A DNA stretch of 64,000 bases, taken from assembly GCF_029227915.1 (NCBI RefSeq), contig NC_079886.1, positions 12,111,501-12,175,500 of the forward strand. Direction: 5' to 3'. The stretch comes from Hydractinia symbiolongicarpus (Eukaryota > Cnidaria > Hydrozoa > Anthoathecata > Hydractiniidae). The notes beneath the pieces are model-generated. The model saw only the letters and a program-made list of their open reading frames with translations, made no database searches and was not told where the DNA came from. Position numbers and translations under genes: made by a program. Below, piece after piece: positions 10,187 to 24,200 of the stretch (position 1 is the first letter of the stretch; the number at the start of each line of letters is the position of its first letter).

Positions 10187-11849
10187 ATGGAAAAAGTATC
10201 GATGGAATATTTATCGCAACTTTTGAATGATAAAAAAACACACAAAGAGATCAGCGATATTTTTAAGTCCATGTACCCTGGAGTAAGAGGGTTAAGCGAA
10301 AGATCGGTGAAGAGATTTTGCAGTAAACATAACATGACTTCGCGGAAGTCACAAGAAGAGATAAACAGATTGACAGCATCAGCAGTAAGAGAGGTATATA
10401 TACAAATGTTCTTATCTTAGTTTATTGAAATATGATAAACAAATAAGAGATGAATATACTTTTCAAGTTTTCAAGGTTGGACCCACGTACGGACGAAAAA
10501 TGATGACGGGCTACATCAGACAAAAACACAATTTGAATGTAAGTCAAAAACGTGTTGTCAAAGCATTGACAATTGTCTCACCAGCAAATCAAGAATGGAG
10601 GAGGACGGAAACCGAGCGGTTGCTGAATCCAGTGCCATATCAGGCGGATTACTTTGGTCATAAGCTACATATTGACCAGAACGAAAAGGTTGCAATGTAT
10701 GGAGTAACTCATGTTGTAGCTATAGATGGACATACCCGGTATGTTACGGCAGGAACAACAATGGCAATTAAAAACAACGTTAAAATACATGAAAATATAT
10801 ACAGGTGAGAATTTCTTATCGCATTTAAATGTTTCGTGAATATATTTAAATGCAGTTTTTTAAGCATATATCCCAACAATACGTTATTTCTTTTCCTCAG
10901 AAAAACCTTGGTAACATACGGAATACCTGATCAACTGCGAGTTGATTGCGGTAGAGAATTTTATTTAATCCTTGGAATGCAAGAGCATTTAGCATTGCTT
11001 CGTGGAAATCAAGCAATAGAATGTTATCGACAAACAGAATCCAAGCAGGTTAGAAAGAAAAAAAATTAATCATGACATTATAATACGCGGGATATTTGTT
11101 TCTTAATTATATCCTTTTAGAAACTCCCTATTAAAAGATTTTGGGTGGAGGTAAACTGTCGTGTAAATCATCCTTTAGAAACAGTTCTTGTATTTATGGC
11201 AAATGAAGAGATCATAGATATGTCAAACGACTGCGTAAAATTTTGTGTATCATTTGTTTCTTGCTTGGTAGCGAGTTATGGTCTTCAGATTGTTATTTCT
11301 TCGTGGAATAATCACCCTATTCCAGGTATATATCTTCATAAACAATGAAATAATTATTGTTGTTTCTCTTTATACCAAATCAATTTATTTAACAGAAAAT
11401 TATGGTTTCAAATGACCCCTTAGTGTTTTACAGCGAAACTGTTGTAAAAAAAATGTAATAAGCACTGCAAACAAGGTTGTCCGTATGGTTCGTATTGCTT
11501 GATTCCCAAATTTATTTTTTTAGGCAGAGGCGTGCCGTCAGTAATTAAAACCAGAAGTAATGGGATCGTACCATTGATGGCAGAAGTTGTACCAAATGGA
11601 GTAGGAGCTAAATTACTTTACATGCAGTGGTACCCTGAATCGAGGATTGCCAGTGATAGTGTGTTTGGAGTCGATCGACTTTTCAATTCACCAAGCCTTT
11701 TATCAGAAAGAATGCGAGAGTTTGAAAGCCACTATAGTATTTCTGACCTTTTTGGATCTTTAGCGAATGAAACAATTGACAATTTCCGAGAAGCTCTTCT
11801 GTATTTTATTAACTTAACACGTACATTACAACTAAGGATTACATTATAA
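10187..11849 (+). pseudogene. DDE integrase-like transposase of A, catalytic Glu lost
   Basis: Five exons: 10187-10393, 10476-10804, 10901-11048, 11121-11325 and about 11523-11849. Exons 1-3 equal their counterparts in element B base for base in length (207, 329, 148), and splice sites agree. Exon 1 is an N-terminal helix-turn-helix-like region (VRGLSERSVKRFCSKH). Exons 2-4 carry an integrase-core fold: HIDQNEK (first Asp), DGHTR, VDCGREF (second Asp), then the RFW helix. In B the last motif reads LPIERFW with the catalytic Glu; here it is LPIKRFW (AAA instead of GAA). The rest is open, but the DDE triad is incomplete, so strand transfer should fail. The final exon diverges strongly from B. 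The start ATG at 10187 matches that of B. Protein would be about 405 residues. Confidence 0.8.
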
Positions 11850-11949
11850 CTGTGAAAAATTATTCTTTGTATTTCAATCTTCCTCTGCCCTGCTCCCATG
11901 TGTTAAGAAAATTTGTAAGAAACAATTATTTTAGAACAGCTATTTACTA

Positions 11950-12691
11950 TATTATACATTTTTATAAGAACAATGCTGATAATTGCTGAAAGAGTAAGCA
12001 AAAAATGAGAACAATGGCGAGACTGAAATTTTACTGCTATTTTATTTTTTAAGATGTGGAAAAAATGCTTGTCAACAAGAATCTGGTCAATTTAGAAATT
12101 TATTTTTTCAAAATCTTCATTATTTCACGAGTTAGCACAGAACATAATTTTTGCTTTGTGTTTTTTATAATGGGGTTAACTAAGATGAACTACGAGTTGT
12201 TCAACGAATCAAACACTTGAAATTATTGAAAAGTTTAAAATAGATTAAGGCGAATCGCAACATTAAAAAAAGATAAACATTCTTGTATAAAGAAAACATG
12301 TATGTTATTATTATATCCACTCTATACGCACTGGATCTAGTCACTCATGCGAATGAAGTGAAAATTTTGTATACTTCAAACTGCAAAGGAAGATTTTTTT
12401 GTGCTAAGGATTTGTAAAATTTTCAAAAAAGGCGGGATTTTTTCCAAAAAAAATTGCGTAAAATAAACCTAAAGTTTATCGTTTTGATATTATTTTGTGC
12501 TAGAATGAGGGATTATATTATAACGAAAATCAGCCAGACTTAAAATGTTTATGCTCAAAGTACTTGCAAACCAAATGGAAGTCTGGAAACCAACCTTAAA
12601 ATTTCCAGACGTCTGTTTGGTTAGGCATATTTTAATGTAACAAATATTTTTTAGCTGTATGAATGTTTTTCTGCGACATAATAAAAAACAT
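11950..12691 (+). repeat. left arm of a 742-bp inverted repeat
   Basis: This segment recurs, inverted and about 97% identical by eye, at 14428-15177. The outer ends share ATAAGAACAATGCTGATAAT and the inner ends share CTGCGACATAATAAAAAA. It begins about 100 bases after the transposase stop. It carries no coding frame that I can support. Confidence 0.9.
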
Positions 12692-13041
12692 CTTTTTACA
12701 TAGTACACATTTTTTTACATAAGAACAAACCATATAAAAACATAAGGCATTGAATAACAATTTAAAACAAGTTAAGAACATTTTGAGTTTTAAATGGGTT
12801 TCTAATTCTTAAAAATATTGTTGAAATAATCAAGAGCTCTTTAAATAATTATTCACTTTGTTGTTCTAAGAGGCGAACGTCTAAAAAAAATTTAGCGTTT
12901 TTTTTAAAGAACCCTTTAATTGTGAGTTATCTGCAATAATTCTGAAAATATTTTTGCCAAGCGATAAGTAATTCTTCTTTTAAAAGATTATTTCTTTATA
13001 TGGTGATTTTGCCTTTTATAGCTTTCTGTTTTTACATGTAG

Positions 13042-14010
13042 CTACGCTTCTTCCACTACGACAACTTCGGCAACGAGAAAACGAAGTAACGCTTTACCGG
13101 AGACGTTTTCGTTGAACCTCATATTGGCGGAACCCAAGGGCAAAAAAATAAGTAATTATTTATGACTAATTATTTGTGATATTTTTAACGCTAACAGTTG
13201 TAAAGCAAATTATATTGTCTTAAGCTGAGAATGATCATGTGAGAATGGTGTATGCACAAATCAACGAAGAGAACGCAAATGTGAGAAGCATAACTAGTGC
13301 CGCAATGAACATGTTCAAGGATACAAATATAGTACTAGTACAATCAAATCTTCTGAAGTATGAAGATTCACCAGCAACAAGAGGTATAGTCTTACTTTCT
13401 CAATTTTCTTTGATAATTTTTCTGAACTATTGTATTGTTTTTATTAAAGAAAAATCTTCTTTCAACAGGCTTGTCGTTTTGGAAATGCAATTCACGAAAG
13501 TATTCTGCGTGTCAACAATCTTTGTACGCTCACACAGTACCTCCAACACTAATTACACAACTGCAACGCCACAGCCAGGTGACATATTGTGACTAAAACT
13601 CCTGGGGCTTTTTTATACTGCGACGTATTGGATTTAAAATGTTTTAACTTTAATTTTTAGATGACATCTTAATCAAACTGGAAGAAATAAAGGCGTCTAT
13701 GAAGTCCATGGTGGCTGTAGATTGTCGCAGTGAAGATGTAGAAGCGTTGAAGAGATCATTACAAATGCACCGAATAAAAGCCCCTTTGGATGATGCTTTC
13801 CAATGTCTCATTTGCAACGATTTGGCTACACCACCAATCAATTTATCGTCTTGCTGCAGGCAAATTCTTGGTTGTGCGAACTGCATTTTGCAATGGGCAG
13901 TAAACGAGGAGCGGTGCCCACACTGTCGTTCCAGTGATATGAACGCTTATACTGTAGAAAGTTTAAATTGTATTTTAGAAGTTCTTAGAAATATTATATT
14001 AGATAACTAA
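13042..14010 (+). pseudogene. RING-finger companion gene of A, truncated and frameshifted
   Basis: Exons at about 13042-13151, 13225-13383, 13469-13582 and 13661-14010 correspond one-to-one with exons 2-5 of the companion gene in element B. Shared features are TRKRSNALPE, ILAEPKGKKI, the KYEDSPATR|GLSFW junction and phase-1 introns. The final exon encodes a RING-like zinc finger: FQCLICNDL, then SCCRQILGCANCILQW, then ERCPHC (CxxC, CC, CxxC and CxxC pairs), followed by a stop. RING proteins usually act as ubiquitin E3 ligases; here that is inference. Exon 1 and the 5' half of exon 2 are missing, and a base change within the third listed exon shifts the frame. The segment lies between the two arms of the inverted repeat and in the opposite orientation, relative to the transposase, to that seen in B. 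Confidence 0.7.
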
Positions 14011-14427
14011 AAAATCTGTTTTTTTACTTGATGTTTAAACTTGATAGGTAATAAAATACCTTATTGTATCTAAGAACAAGCGATATAAGAACATAATAGT
14101 TACTTTTTTATTGGTCGAAATGTGAAAAGGAGTTAAATCCATTCTTGACTTTACGTGGCTAAAAACATTATGCTTATAAAAAAATGTACCTTTTCGGTAA
14201 AAAAAAAGTCGGCAAAAATAGAAAGTCGGCAAAAATATTAGTAACCTAGCCAAAATTTAGTCACTTTTTGTAAAGAACATAGTAAAATATTTTAAGTTCT
14301 GAACTGCGGAAATAAGATCGTCCTTAGGAATTCTAGAAGTTCATAGAATCTAAGGAAGACGTGCATATAAACAGATATTCGCCACTTTGATAGCACATTC
14401 GGAATAATTCAGCCGGGCTTGTGTGGC

Positions 14428-15177
14428 ATGTTTTTTTTATTATGTCGCAGAAAAACATTCATACAGCTAAAAAATATTTGTTACATTAAAATATGCCTAA
14501 CCAAACAGACGTCTGAAAATTTTAATGTTGGTTTCCAGACTTCCATTTGGTTTGCAAGTACTTTGAGCATAAACATTTTAAGTCTGGCTGATTTTCATTA
14601 TAATATAATCCCTCATTCTAGCACAAAATAATATCAAAACGATAAACTTTAGGTTTATTTTACCGCAATTTTTTTTGGAAAAAATCCCGCCTTTTTTGAA
14701 AATTTTACAAATCCTTAGCACAAAAAAATCTTCCTTTGCAGTTTGAAGTATACAAAATTTTCACTTCATTCGCATGAGTGACTAGATCCAGTGCGTATAG
14801 AGTGGATATAATAATAACATACATGTTTTCTTTATACAAGAATGTTTATCTTTTTTTTATGTTGCGATTCGCCTTAATCTATTTTAAACTTTTCAATATT
14901 TTCAAGTGTTTGATTCGTTGAACAACTCGTAGTTCATCTTAGTTAACCCCATTATAAAAAACACAAAGCAAAAATTATGTTCTGTGCTAACTCGTGAAAT
15001 AATGAAGATTTTGAAAAAATAAATTTCTAAATTGACCAGATTCTTGTTGACAAGCATTTTTTCCACATCTTAAAAAATAAAATAGCAGTAAAATTTCAGT
15101 CACGCCATTGTTCTCATTGTTCTCATGTTCTCTTTCAGCAATTATCAGCATTGTTCTTATAAAAGTGTATCTTATAT
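14428..15177 (-). repeat. right arm of the 742-bp inverted repeat
   Basis: Inverted copy of 11950-12691; together the arms frame the companion-gene segment at 12692-14427. The few differences are small indels in A/T runs and single substitutions. Confidence 0.9.
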
Positions 15178-16070
<893 letters not shown>

Positions 16071-17468
16071 TAAAAACCATGTTTTTTCGCAAACCCTTAC
16101 CCCCTATAACCTTTATTTTTGTATAAGGAGTATTCTTTTTGTCTGCGTATGCGCCCTGTATGCCTTTTTGCCTCTTAAAAAAAATTTGAAATTTTTGTGT
16201 CTACATAACGATTCCATATGATTTGTGTCTACTTTAAGAAAATTTTTACATTAGATCGACTAAATGTAGACAGATATATATTTTATATACATGAGCGTTA
16301 AACCCGATCATCTGATAATTATTAATATTGAACTGCAATATTGTCTTTTTAAAGACATTTGTCTCATTGTTGTAAGTGATATTTTTTATAATCTGTATGA
16401 AAACAAAAAAGAAGCACACGTTAGCAGCTGTCCAGTTCGGAGAAAAAATATAAAGGAAAAAACACAAATTATAGCATCCTTAACATGTATTTAAGAGTAT
16501 GTGAATTTGTACCAAAAGTTTGGTTACAATTTAAGAACTAGCTTAATGAAGCAGCAAAATGCGTGGAAGTGGTTTATGTGGGTACAAAACCAACAAACAA
16601 CGAATGCAACAATTGCGCTTTGTAAAGAGGATCTTAAGCAACATTAAGGGCATTAAAACTGTTGCTTTTGCATGTATTCGATCCGATACGTTTTTTACAG
16701 GGTTCACATACAGCTTTTAAACCAAATTTTTCCCTGACTTTTCATTGAATTCTATATTCTTTGCCCTGAGTCACTGAGTGGAAAGGCCATGATTTCCCAG
16801 CATACAATCAGTAAAAAAAACCCTTTCAAGACATTTTGTAGTTTGCAAACGAACACAACTTATACTGTTTTTGCTATGATGTAGTAACTACGGGTTATAA
16901 ATTTTCCTTAAATTTTTTTAAGATTTTGAGGTTTTTAAGGCTGCTGGGTTTGTTTAAAAAGATACAAAACTAAGAGTGTCAAAATAAAAGTGTATTCCTG
17001 AAACTTCCAAACACATGACATGCGTAGTAATAGACTCCTTTGAACATAACAAAAATCAAAAAAGAAAGAAGAACACCTAAATCTATAATATGCGTTATTA
17101 AAAACAACAGAACAAGGGTAAAAATGAAAAAAAAGGGTAAACACATAAAATTCAGTATTTTCATACATTTTTATATGCAAACAAAAAAACAAAAAACGAT
17201 TAATCATTTGCTGCTTCTTCGAATTTAAATAAACGAACCTGGATAACCAAGCAGTTATATCTTACTAATTCCACAGAAATTAACTTCCTTTTCCTTTTTC
17301 TCATTTGACACTAGTTATATAATGGGGCTGCGTAAGGAAGGACTGAGAAATCAAGAAACGTACGCTAAATGATAATCTGTTTAACGCCTTAAACCTTCCT
17401 AAATGTATCACCTTGTACGAACTATATCACGAATAAACGAGAAATAACTGTGTAAACAAGATACCTTC
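16071..17468. other. 3' flank of the SET-recombinase gene, nothing recognised
   Basis: AT-rich sequence between the left end of C and a MITE. Small frames at 16246-16494 and 16935-17228 have low-complexity composition and no splice context. No domain seen on either strand. Confidence 0.45.
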
Positions 17469-17827
17469 AGGGAATTAATTTTCGCGGGGACTTATTTTCG
17501 CAGAATTTTTTTTTACTAGAATTTGGCGGGAAAAAAGGGAATTTATTTTCACAAATTTAGTGTTGAAGAAAATTTCGCGGTAACTTATTTTTGCGAATTA
17601 TGCAAATTTGGAAAAACAACTATTCCGGTGAGTTATTTCGAAACAACATACAGAAGAGAAAGGAAAATGTCCCAGAGAAAGTTATACATCATTGTCTTTT
17701 GTATCAGGCCGATTTGGAAATTTCCCAGATCAGGGATATTTAAACTTTTCGCGGCGACGTATTTTCGCGTTTTTGGAAAAACTCCGAAAAAACCGCGAAA
17801 CTTAATACCCGCGAAAATTAATCCCCT
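17469..17827. mobile_element. MITE with TTAATTTTCGCGGG inverted ends
   Basis: The left end AGGGAATTAATTTTCGCGGG is mirrored at the right as the complement of CCCGCGAAAATTAATCCCCT. Inside are several further TTTTCGCG / CGCGAAAA motifs, giving strong hairpin potential. No coding capacity. The target duplication is unclear. Confidence 0.7.
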
Positions 17828-18254
17828 TAAAAGATATACTTCACTTATGAGAGCCAGTTTTCTTATCACATACAGTTATGAAAACCACACAGTTCAAAAT
17901 ATTTTTCATGGGAGAGGGGGGAGAGTTGAATTAAATTATCGTTGATCATACATTTTGATTGTTAAAACATGATTGAAACCTGTATAGAAATTATCCTCGT
18001 GACTTTAACACTTTTTCTTGCCTTTCTCCCCGTCTAAGGGGTGACGGAGTGATGTGTTGTTTAGACTTGAATTTTTTAGAGTATACTCAAGAAAATTTGA
18101 TGATGATAAAAGCTGTCACATTATTTATAAAAACATGTATAGTGTACATGTTTTTATAAATGTACTTTTGTAAACATAATAAATAATTATAAACATGTAC
18201 TTTTATGGTAACGTAAAAATAATAAAAATAAAAGAAACCAAAGCTCTATCACAA

Positions 18255-21200
18255 TTAAACAATGTTCATTTTCTTTTTTTTCGCTTCCGCTTGTCGTGCT
18301 ATTTTTCCTCTTTCATTGTTAATTTTATTTCGAACAGTTCCAACAGTAATTCCTTCCTCGTTGGCGAATTTTTTCAGATCATCAGAGCCTACACATACAC
18401 AAATATTAGATATTCAAAAACATGTTTTCATAATTAGTGAAAAACATACATGTCATACATACAAGGCCATCCATTTTTTTTATTTTTTATATGTCTTGCA
18501 AATTTTTTGTATAGTTTATCCTCTTGCTCTGACGACCATTGAATGTATTTTCTTTCTTGTTGACCTGTAAAAGAAAACATTACAAGATTAATTTATACAC
18601 GAAAAGGGCATACAAATTTCAATGATTTCATTCTTATTTCGTCCTCCAATAGAAGAGAAGAAATTGTCGCGGAAGCAATTTTTGCGGATGGATGCTTTCA
18701 AAAATTGTATGAAATATGCGAAATAAAAAAGTTACGAATAGTCTCATTTAGTTGCAATTGAAAATCTTTAATCAGATTGTTGGAATCTCAACTTTGCGGA
18801 TGTCCGCCCTTGTCTGGTAATTTGTGGAATTTTGGTTTGTGAAAACAAATTCGCAAACATTAATTCCGCCATCTTTATTATCATTTTCATTTCTTTATTT
18901 CAGTATTTCTTTAATGAATTTTTTTCCATATTTTAAAAAGGTTAATTATCTATATTATAATACCCGTTTACGTCTGTCTGTCTGTCTGTCACGCAAAATG
19001 GTAGCTTAGCTGCGCAATAGCGAGAAGCACGCAATGCGGTATAAAAAGGACGGGCGAACCCGTGGATTTTCCACGGGCTAACGACGAATAGCGAATTAAT
19101 AATTATTAAGTATTATAGGGATTAAGATAATCTATTTCTTTTTATTAGTTTCTGTATATTTTCGGACTCCAATTTCAAGAATATGGAAATAAATATTGTG
19201 AAAACGGATACGATGATTTCGGATCTAAGCTGTCTGCGAGTTGTATCAAATAAACTTTCGTGTTCAAGTACAATAATTTCATTTATTTGACGCAAAATAT
19301 TCCACTTTAGCAATATTTTCATTTTCGGCAATTACGCAGCAATTTTTAAGATATTATTCTTTTTAGCTGTTGTTTATCACCGGTAAGTACAATCAACTAA
19401 TTTTTGCAATTTCATATACTATATATAGACAGACCAAGAAATTAAAAAATATGGTACTTTTTGATTTTTCTTAGTAAGGAGTTATACAGTATTGTTGATT
19501 AACAAAACCTCACCAGTGCATTTTACAGAATTCTCGAGTTCGCTATCTTCACTTGATTCAGACCATTCAGAAGGTTCATCATCGTTCACATTTGTAAAAT
19601 GTTTGGATTCTTCAGATGTTTCTAAACCGTTAAAAACATTGTAACTTTATTGAAAAATCAGGAAAAAATTAGGGAAAATCAGAATATAAAGCATCACTTT
19701 GCAAACAACCAGTAACTTGTTTATAAAGAAGTTAAATGCTGACAAAAAACAAACAACACAGGATATCATTTTGAAAACACAAAATCATGGAAATCAAGAC
19801 ATACTTTGAGAAACGTTCTTTTCTTTTCTAAGTGCATACTTTCTCGTGGGTGCTAAAAGGAAAACGGCTTTCAGTCATTTTGCAATCAGGTATTGTAACA
19901 AAGTTAACTTACACAACAGAAATACTAAAAAAATTGACTATTTATACTGTCCTTCCCTAGTAACAAATATTATGTGTGATGTTTTATGACGTCACTATAA
20001 ATCTGAGATCGTGTTTTCGCTATTGACCATCTAAGTCGAATAGGTTGGTTTTTCACGTAAATTTTGTTTACATAGGGGCTTTTATTCGAAGCCCTGTTCT
20101 GAAAACAAACATTTTATTTGCAACGTAAGGCTCTAATGATTCAAAAACGAAAATGTTTCCAATAATACATAATATTTTGTGAATAAAATCTTATTGTTAC
20201 GCAATGAACTAACCGCAAGTTTTCTCTTTTTTAAATGTATCGTTTCGATGAGTTTGTCTTTTTTCTCCCACTTGTACACTTTTCTTCATTTTCTTTTTAT
20301 TCGGTAATTTTACAGTGTTCGCTTTACTTGTGTCTTTTTCAGCATTTTCATCTACAAAATACATTTACAACGTAATTCAAGCCTGTATGTAGGTAATTAC
20401 GAACAAGTTAGACCTGAATAGAATGAAGAGTCAAAAGAACTTACTTTGGAAGAATTTCAAAATTAAATTTCTTGTTTGACTGCTCACAAGGAAAAGAAGT
20501 ATGCCAATATGAACAGCCATAATTCTAAGTTTTACCTCTAAATTTTTTTTCATTTTCTTCAACTAAGTTAGGACCCTTTTTCTCGAAGTTATTGTCATTC
20601 TTTATACTTTGCGCTATAAGAAGATATGCGTTTGTTTCACTTTTAAAAAATTGATACACAAGAATAGACTACAGAAAAACAGCTCACCATTATCAAGGAC
20701 AGATAGATGTTTCCCAGTTGACAATAGTTGTCGATGAGCAGCTGGTGCTTGGTATATCGTTTTGTTAATTCTCTCACTGTGCCCAAAATGATCATAGGCC
20801 AAACTCATATCGGACTCTGATAGACCTAAACCAGCAATTAAGGTACTAAGGCGATGTCGGTTACTTGTACCACTAATTCTTTCTCTGTTGGCAATTGGAA
20901 GTTTTGCACAAACATTATCTAAGCTATGCCATCCAGAGCAATGATTATCAGAACCTTGGGTACTGGGAAATATGTATGAGTTTTCTTCAAGGACACCAGC
21001 ATCTTTCCTTACTTGCTCGTTAGCCAACAACTTCATTGCAGCAACAGTATCTTTAGGAATAAAAACAGGAACTAAATGGTTGACTCCTTTTCCCGATTGA
21101 AATGTGATCTTTGTCCCACTGCTTAAGTTAGTTTCTTTTGCAATATCCTGTATCCGCTGTTTGTCTAACCATTCATCCTTTTCAGCTTCAATCCACTGCG

Positions 21201-24200
21201 TAACGGTTAGACGCGATGGTTCTCCACCTCTTCGGCCATTATACAGCACAAGACGAGTGCAAGCACAATCACGTAGTTCAACAAACGTATGTCTGTCCAT
21301 GATGATAAATGGATCTGATGATAAGTGGCGTATCCTTTCAATCACATAATCTCGAATTAGTTGGACATCGCCTTCGTTTGGAAGTTGTGCAGGTTTTTTA
21401 GTTTTTACATTCCTTCTCATGTTTAAATCATACGTTGCGTCAGCGAATATTTCATCTTTGCGTAATTTCAGCAATACCAAAAAGTTTTTAATTTTTTCTG
21501 CATCAACATCATTATTTTTACCAAGGTAATAACCAATTAGTTTTTCGGCGGCGTCTTTCAACACGTAGTACAAGGCTGCCTTAAGTCCTGACTTTTGAAC
21601 TTCCAAATCAGAATGAGTGTAGGATTCAATAGAATATTTCAGCACCTCAAAATTTTCCCTCAGAAACATGTCACCAGCATTGTTTTTGTCATTACAACAA
21701 TCTCTTGGTACTTCCAACACCCTATCTTTAAATCTGGAATAAACATGTGCCAGACGACGCATGTCGCTTCGAACAGACCGTTCAACTTCCATCTTTTTGT
21801 TTAGTCTTCTTTTTATTTTGCCATAGAGGCGATGACCAACCATCAAAATAACGGGATCCGATTTGGCAAGAGTACCAACGGCATCGTCTCTGATGATGTT
21901 CAAAATTCTCTGCTTAAATTGATCATCCGATAGCTTCCATGACTCATCACTAGTACAATCCAGAGCAATTGTAACAGGAAATTGACAGGAGTTCTTTGAG
22001 CAGTCTGCCTTGTGCCTAGCTTTAAAGGTTTTGGCATAAAATCCTTTGCAGGTGGTGCACATAACAAGTGGGTCATCTGAATCGTTTTGCTTTTCACGCA
22101 ACAAATTTCTACCGCCCTCCTCAATTTCTTTAACATTATGATTATATATGCCAATTTTTCGAAAGTTAGCGAAGGCTCTCAGTCTTTCTTTTCGAGGCAT
22201 GTTCAAAGCATCCTTTACATCTGGATGATGCTTATGACATAAAGTGATGTGTCTATTTAATTTCGAATGCTTGATCTTTTTATCGCAAACAAAACAGGGT
22301 CTCAATGGTCTTGAGTTTATCTACGAATAAACATCACGCCTAAGCTACTTAACCGTTTATTCTTACAAAATGTTTAGCATCAGATTTATCAGATTTGTCG
22401 GAGACAAAGGGGTTCAAATAAGCAATTTAGGAAAGAAGCCAATATTACAAAAAGAAGCTCTTGAGCATCAGTTATTCTTGTTTCAGCAAAGAGTCTGGAT
22501 TCAACTTTTAAATGCAGTGACTTAACGGCGTCAACGAAACACACAAAAAATAAAATTACCTGTTTGGCTTCTTTTTCCTCAGATTTTCCCACTTTCTAGT
22601 AAAAAAAGCAAAAGGTTATAAAAGTTAATATATCAAGTGCAAAACATAAGAATACATTTTTAGCATCCAGTGAAGTTATGGATTATCTTGTCAAGATCTT
22701 TTAAAATAAACAAAAAATAAACACTACCTCGTTGGCGCTTTTCTTTACAGATGTTTCTTTCTTCTAATAAAGATACAAATCAGGCTATAGGAAAGATGTC
22801 AATCGCAACATTATGTACATACATTATGTTCAATTCTTATTTGATTCGATTGCTACGGCATGTCATATCCTTCCAATGTCAAATGAAACGCCGCCTTTAG
22901 TTCGTTTGATGTAAATTCTAGGCCTTATTATAATATATAAAATAGAGTCGCTTTTTATAACTAGAACAAACTAATAGTTACACAACATCGGGTATTTTAG
23001 AAGGCTAAAGAGGTACATACTTAAAAATATGATTAATACTTTCGACATAAAATACCAATAAACCCTATAATTAGAAGGAACCTAACTTTAACTTTGGATT
23101 TTAAAGATTGCGTAAAAAAAGTCAGGGATTAAGAAAGAGAAATGACACTATGCGTAAAAAAATGATAACGTCAAAGATTGTAGTTATGCAAACCGAACAT
23201 TCTCCTTATAGGACCACGGAACATTACCTCTATAGCAATACTGTTCTCCACTTTTCCTTCCTCGTCTGTATCAATGATTTCCATATCGTCTTCAACATTT
23301 AATCCGGAATCATTTTTCACAGAAATCTGAAAGAATCGGCATTAAACAATTTATTTTAGTAGGGTAATTTTATAGCATAACGTGTTATTTACCATAAATC
23401 TTCTTTAAATACTTATGATCAATTAAGATAAAAACCTTTTGATTTTTACGTATCCATTTACACTTTCCTCGTTTGCATAACAAAGTATTGTATGGAATTT
23501 CGGAATATCATACACTAAGCTGCTATCAAGTTACCTCACATATGGATGGACTGTCCGTAGTAAAATCAACCTCAAGATTGTCTAAAAAAATTAAACCTAT
23601 TTGAAACCAAAATAACAAAGGACACTTTTTAGCCAATGGACCAATTAAAATAAATACTTAAAACAGACACAGTATGGCTTTTTTAAAACAGATAAAAACA
23701 GTTTATAAAATGGGACTTGATAAAGGTGAGCGGGTTAGTATTTACGAATAAAAGCGAGCAGGTTATGAGTTCTAAGTTACAACAACAGAGTCCTTTTTGG
23801 AAATCCAGTTATATATCATATGAGAACATGCTTTATTCAGAAGGATTTTTTGAAGGCCCAGAATTCGAATAACAACTTAAAATCATTGCACTAAATGCAA
23901 AAAGAATCAGTCACATTGGAGCTTAATAGAAAATTAATTTAATGTAGATGGCAGCTTTACCTTTATCAATACTTGTTTGCACACCTGAAGCCTATGAACA
24001 AGACAAATGTGACTTTTACTTTTAAGTTAAATTAAATTAAAGAAGGGAAGAGAATAAATTTAGTTAGCAGAATTTTTTCATGGCATACAATTAATATTTA
24101 TGCTATCTTTATACTTCCTAGATTATGGCAAACAAGCGTCTAGAGACTTTCAATTTAAAAACGAACACGCGAGATTATAAACTTAGAGAATTGACCACTG

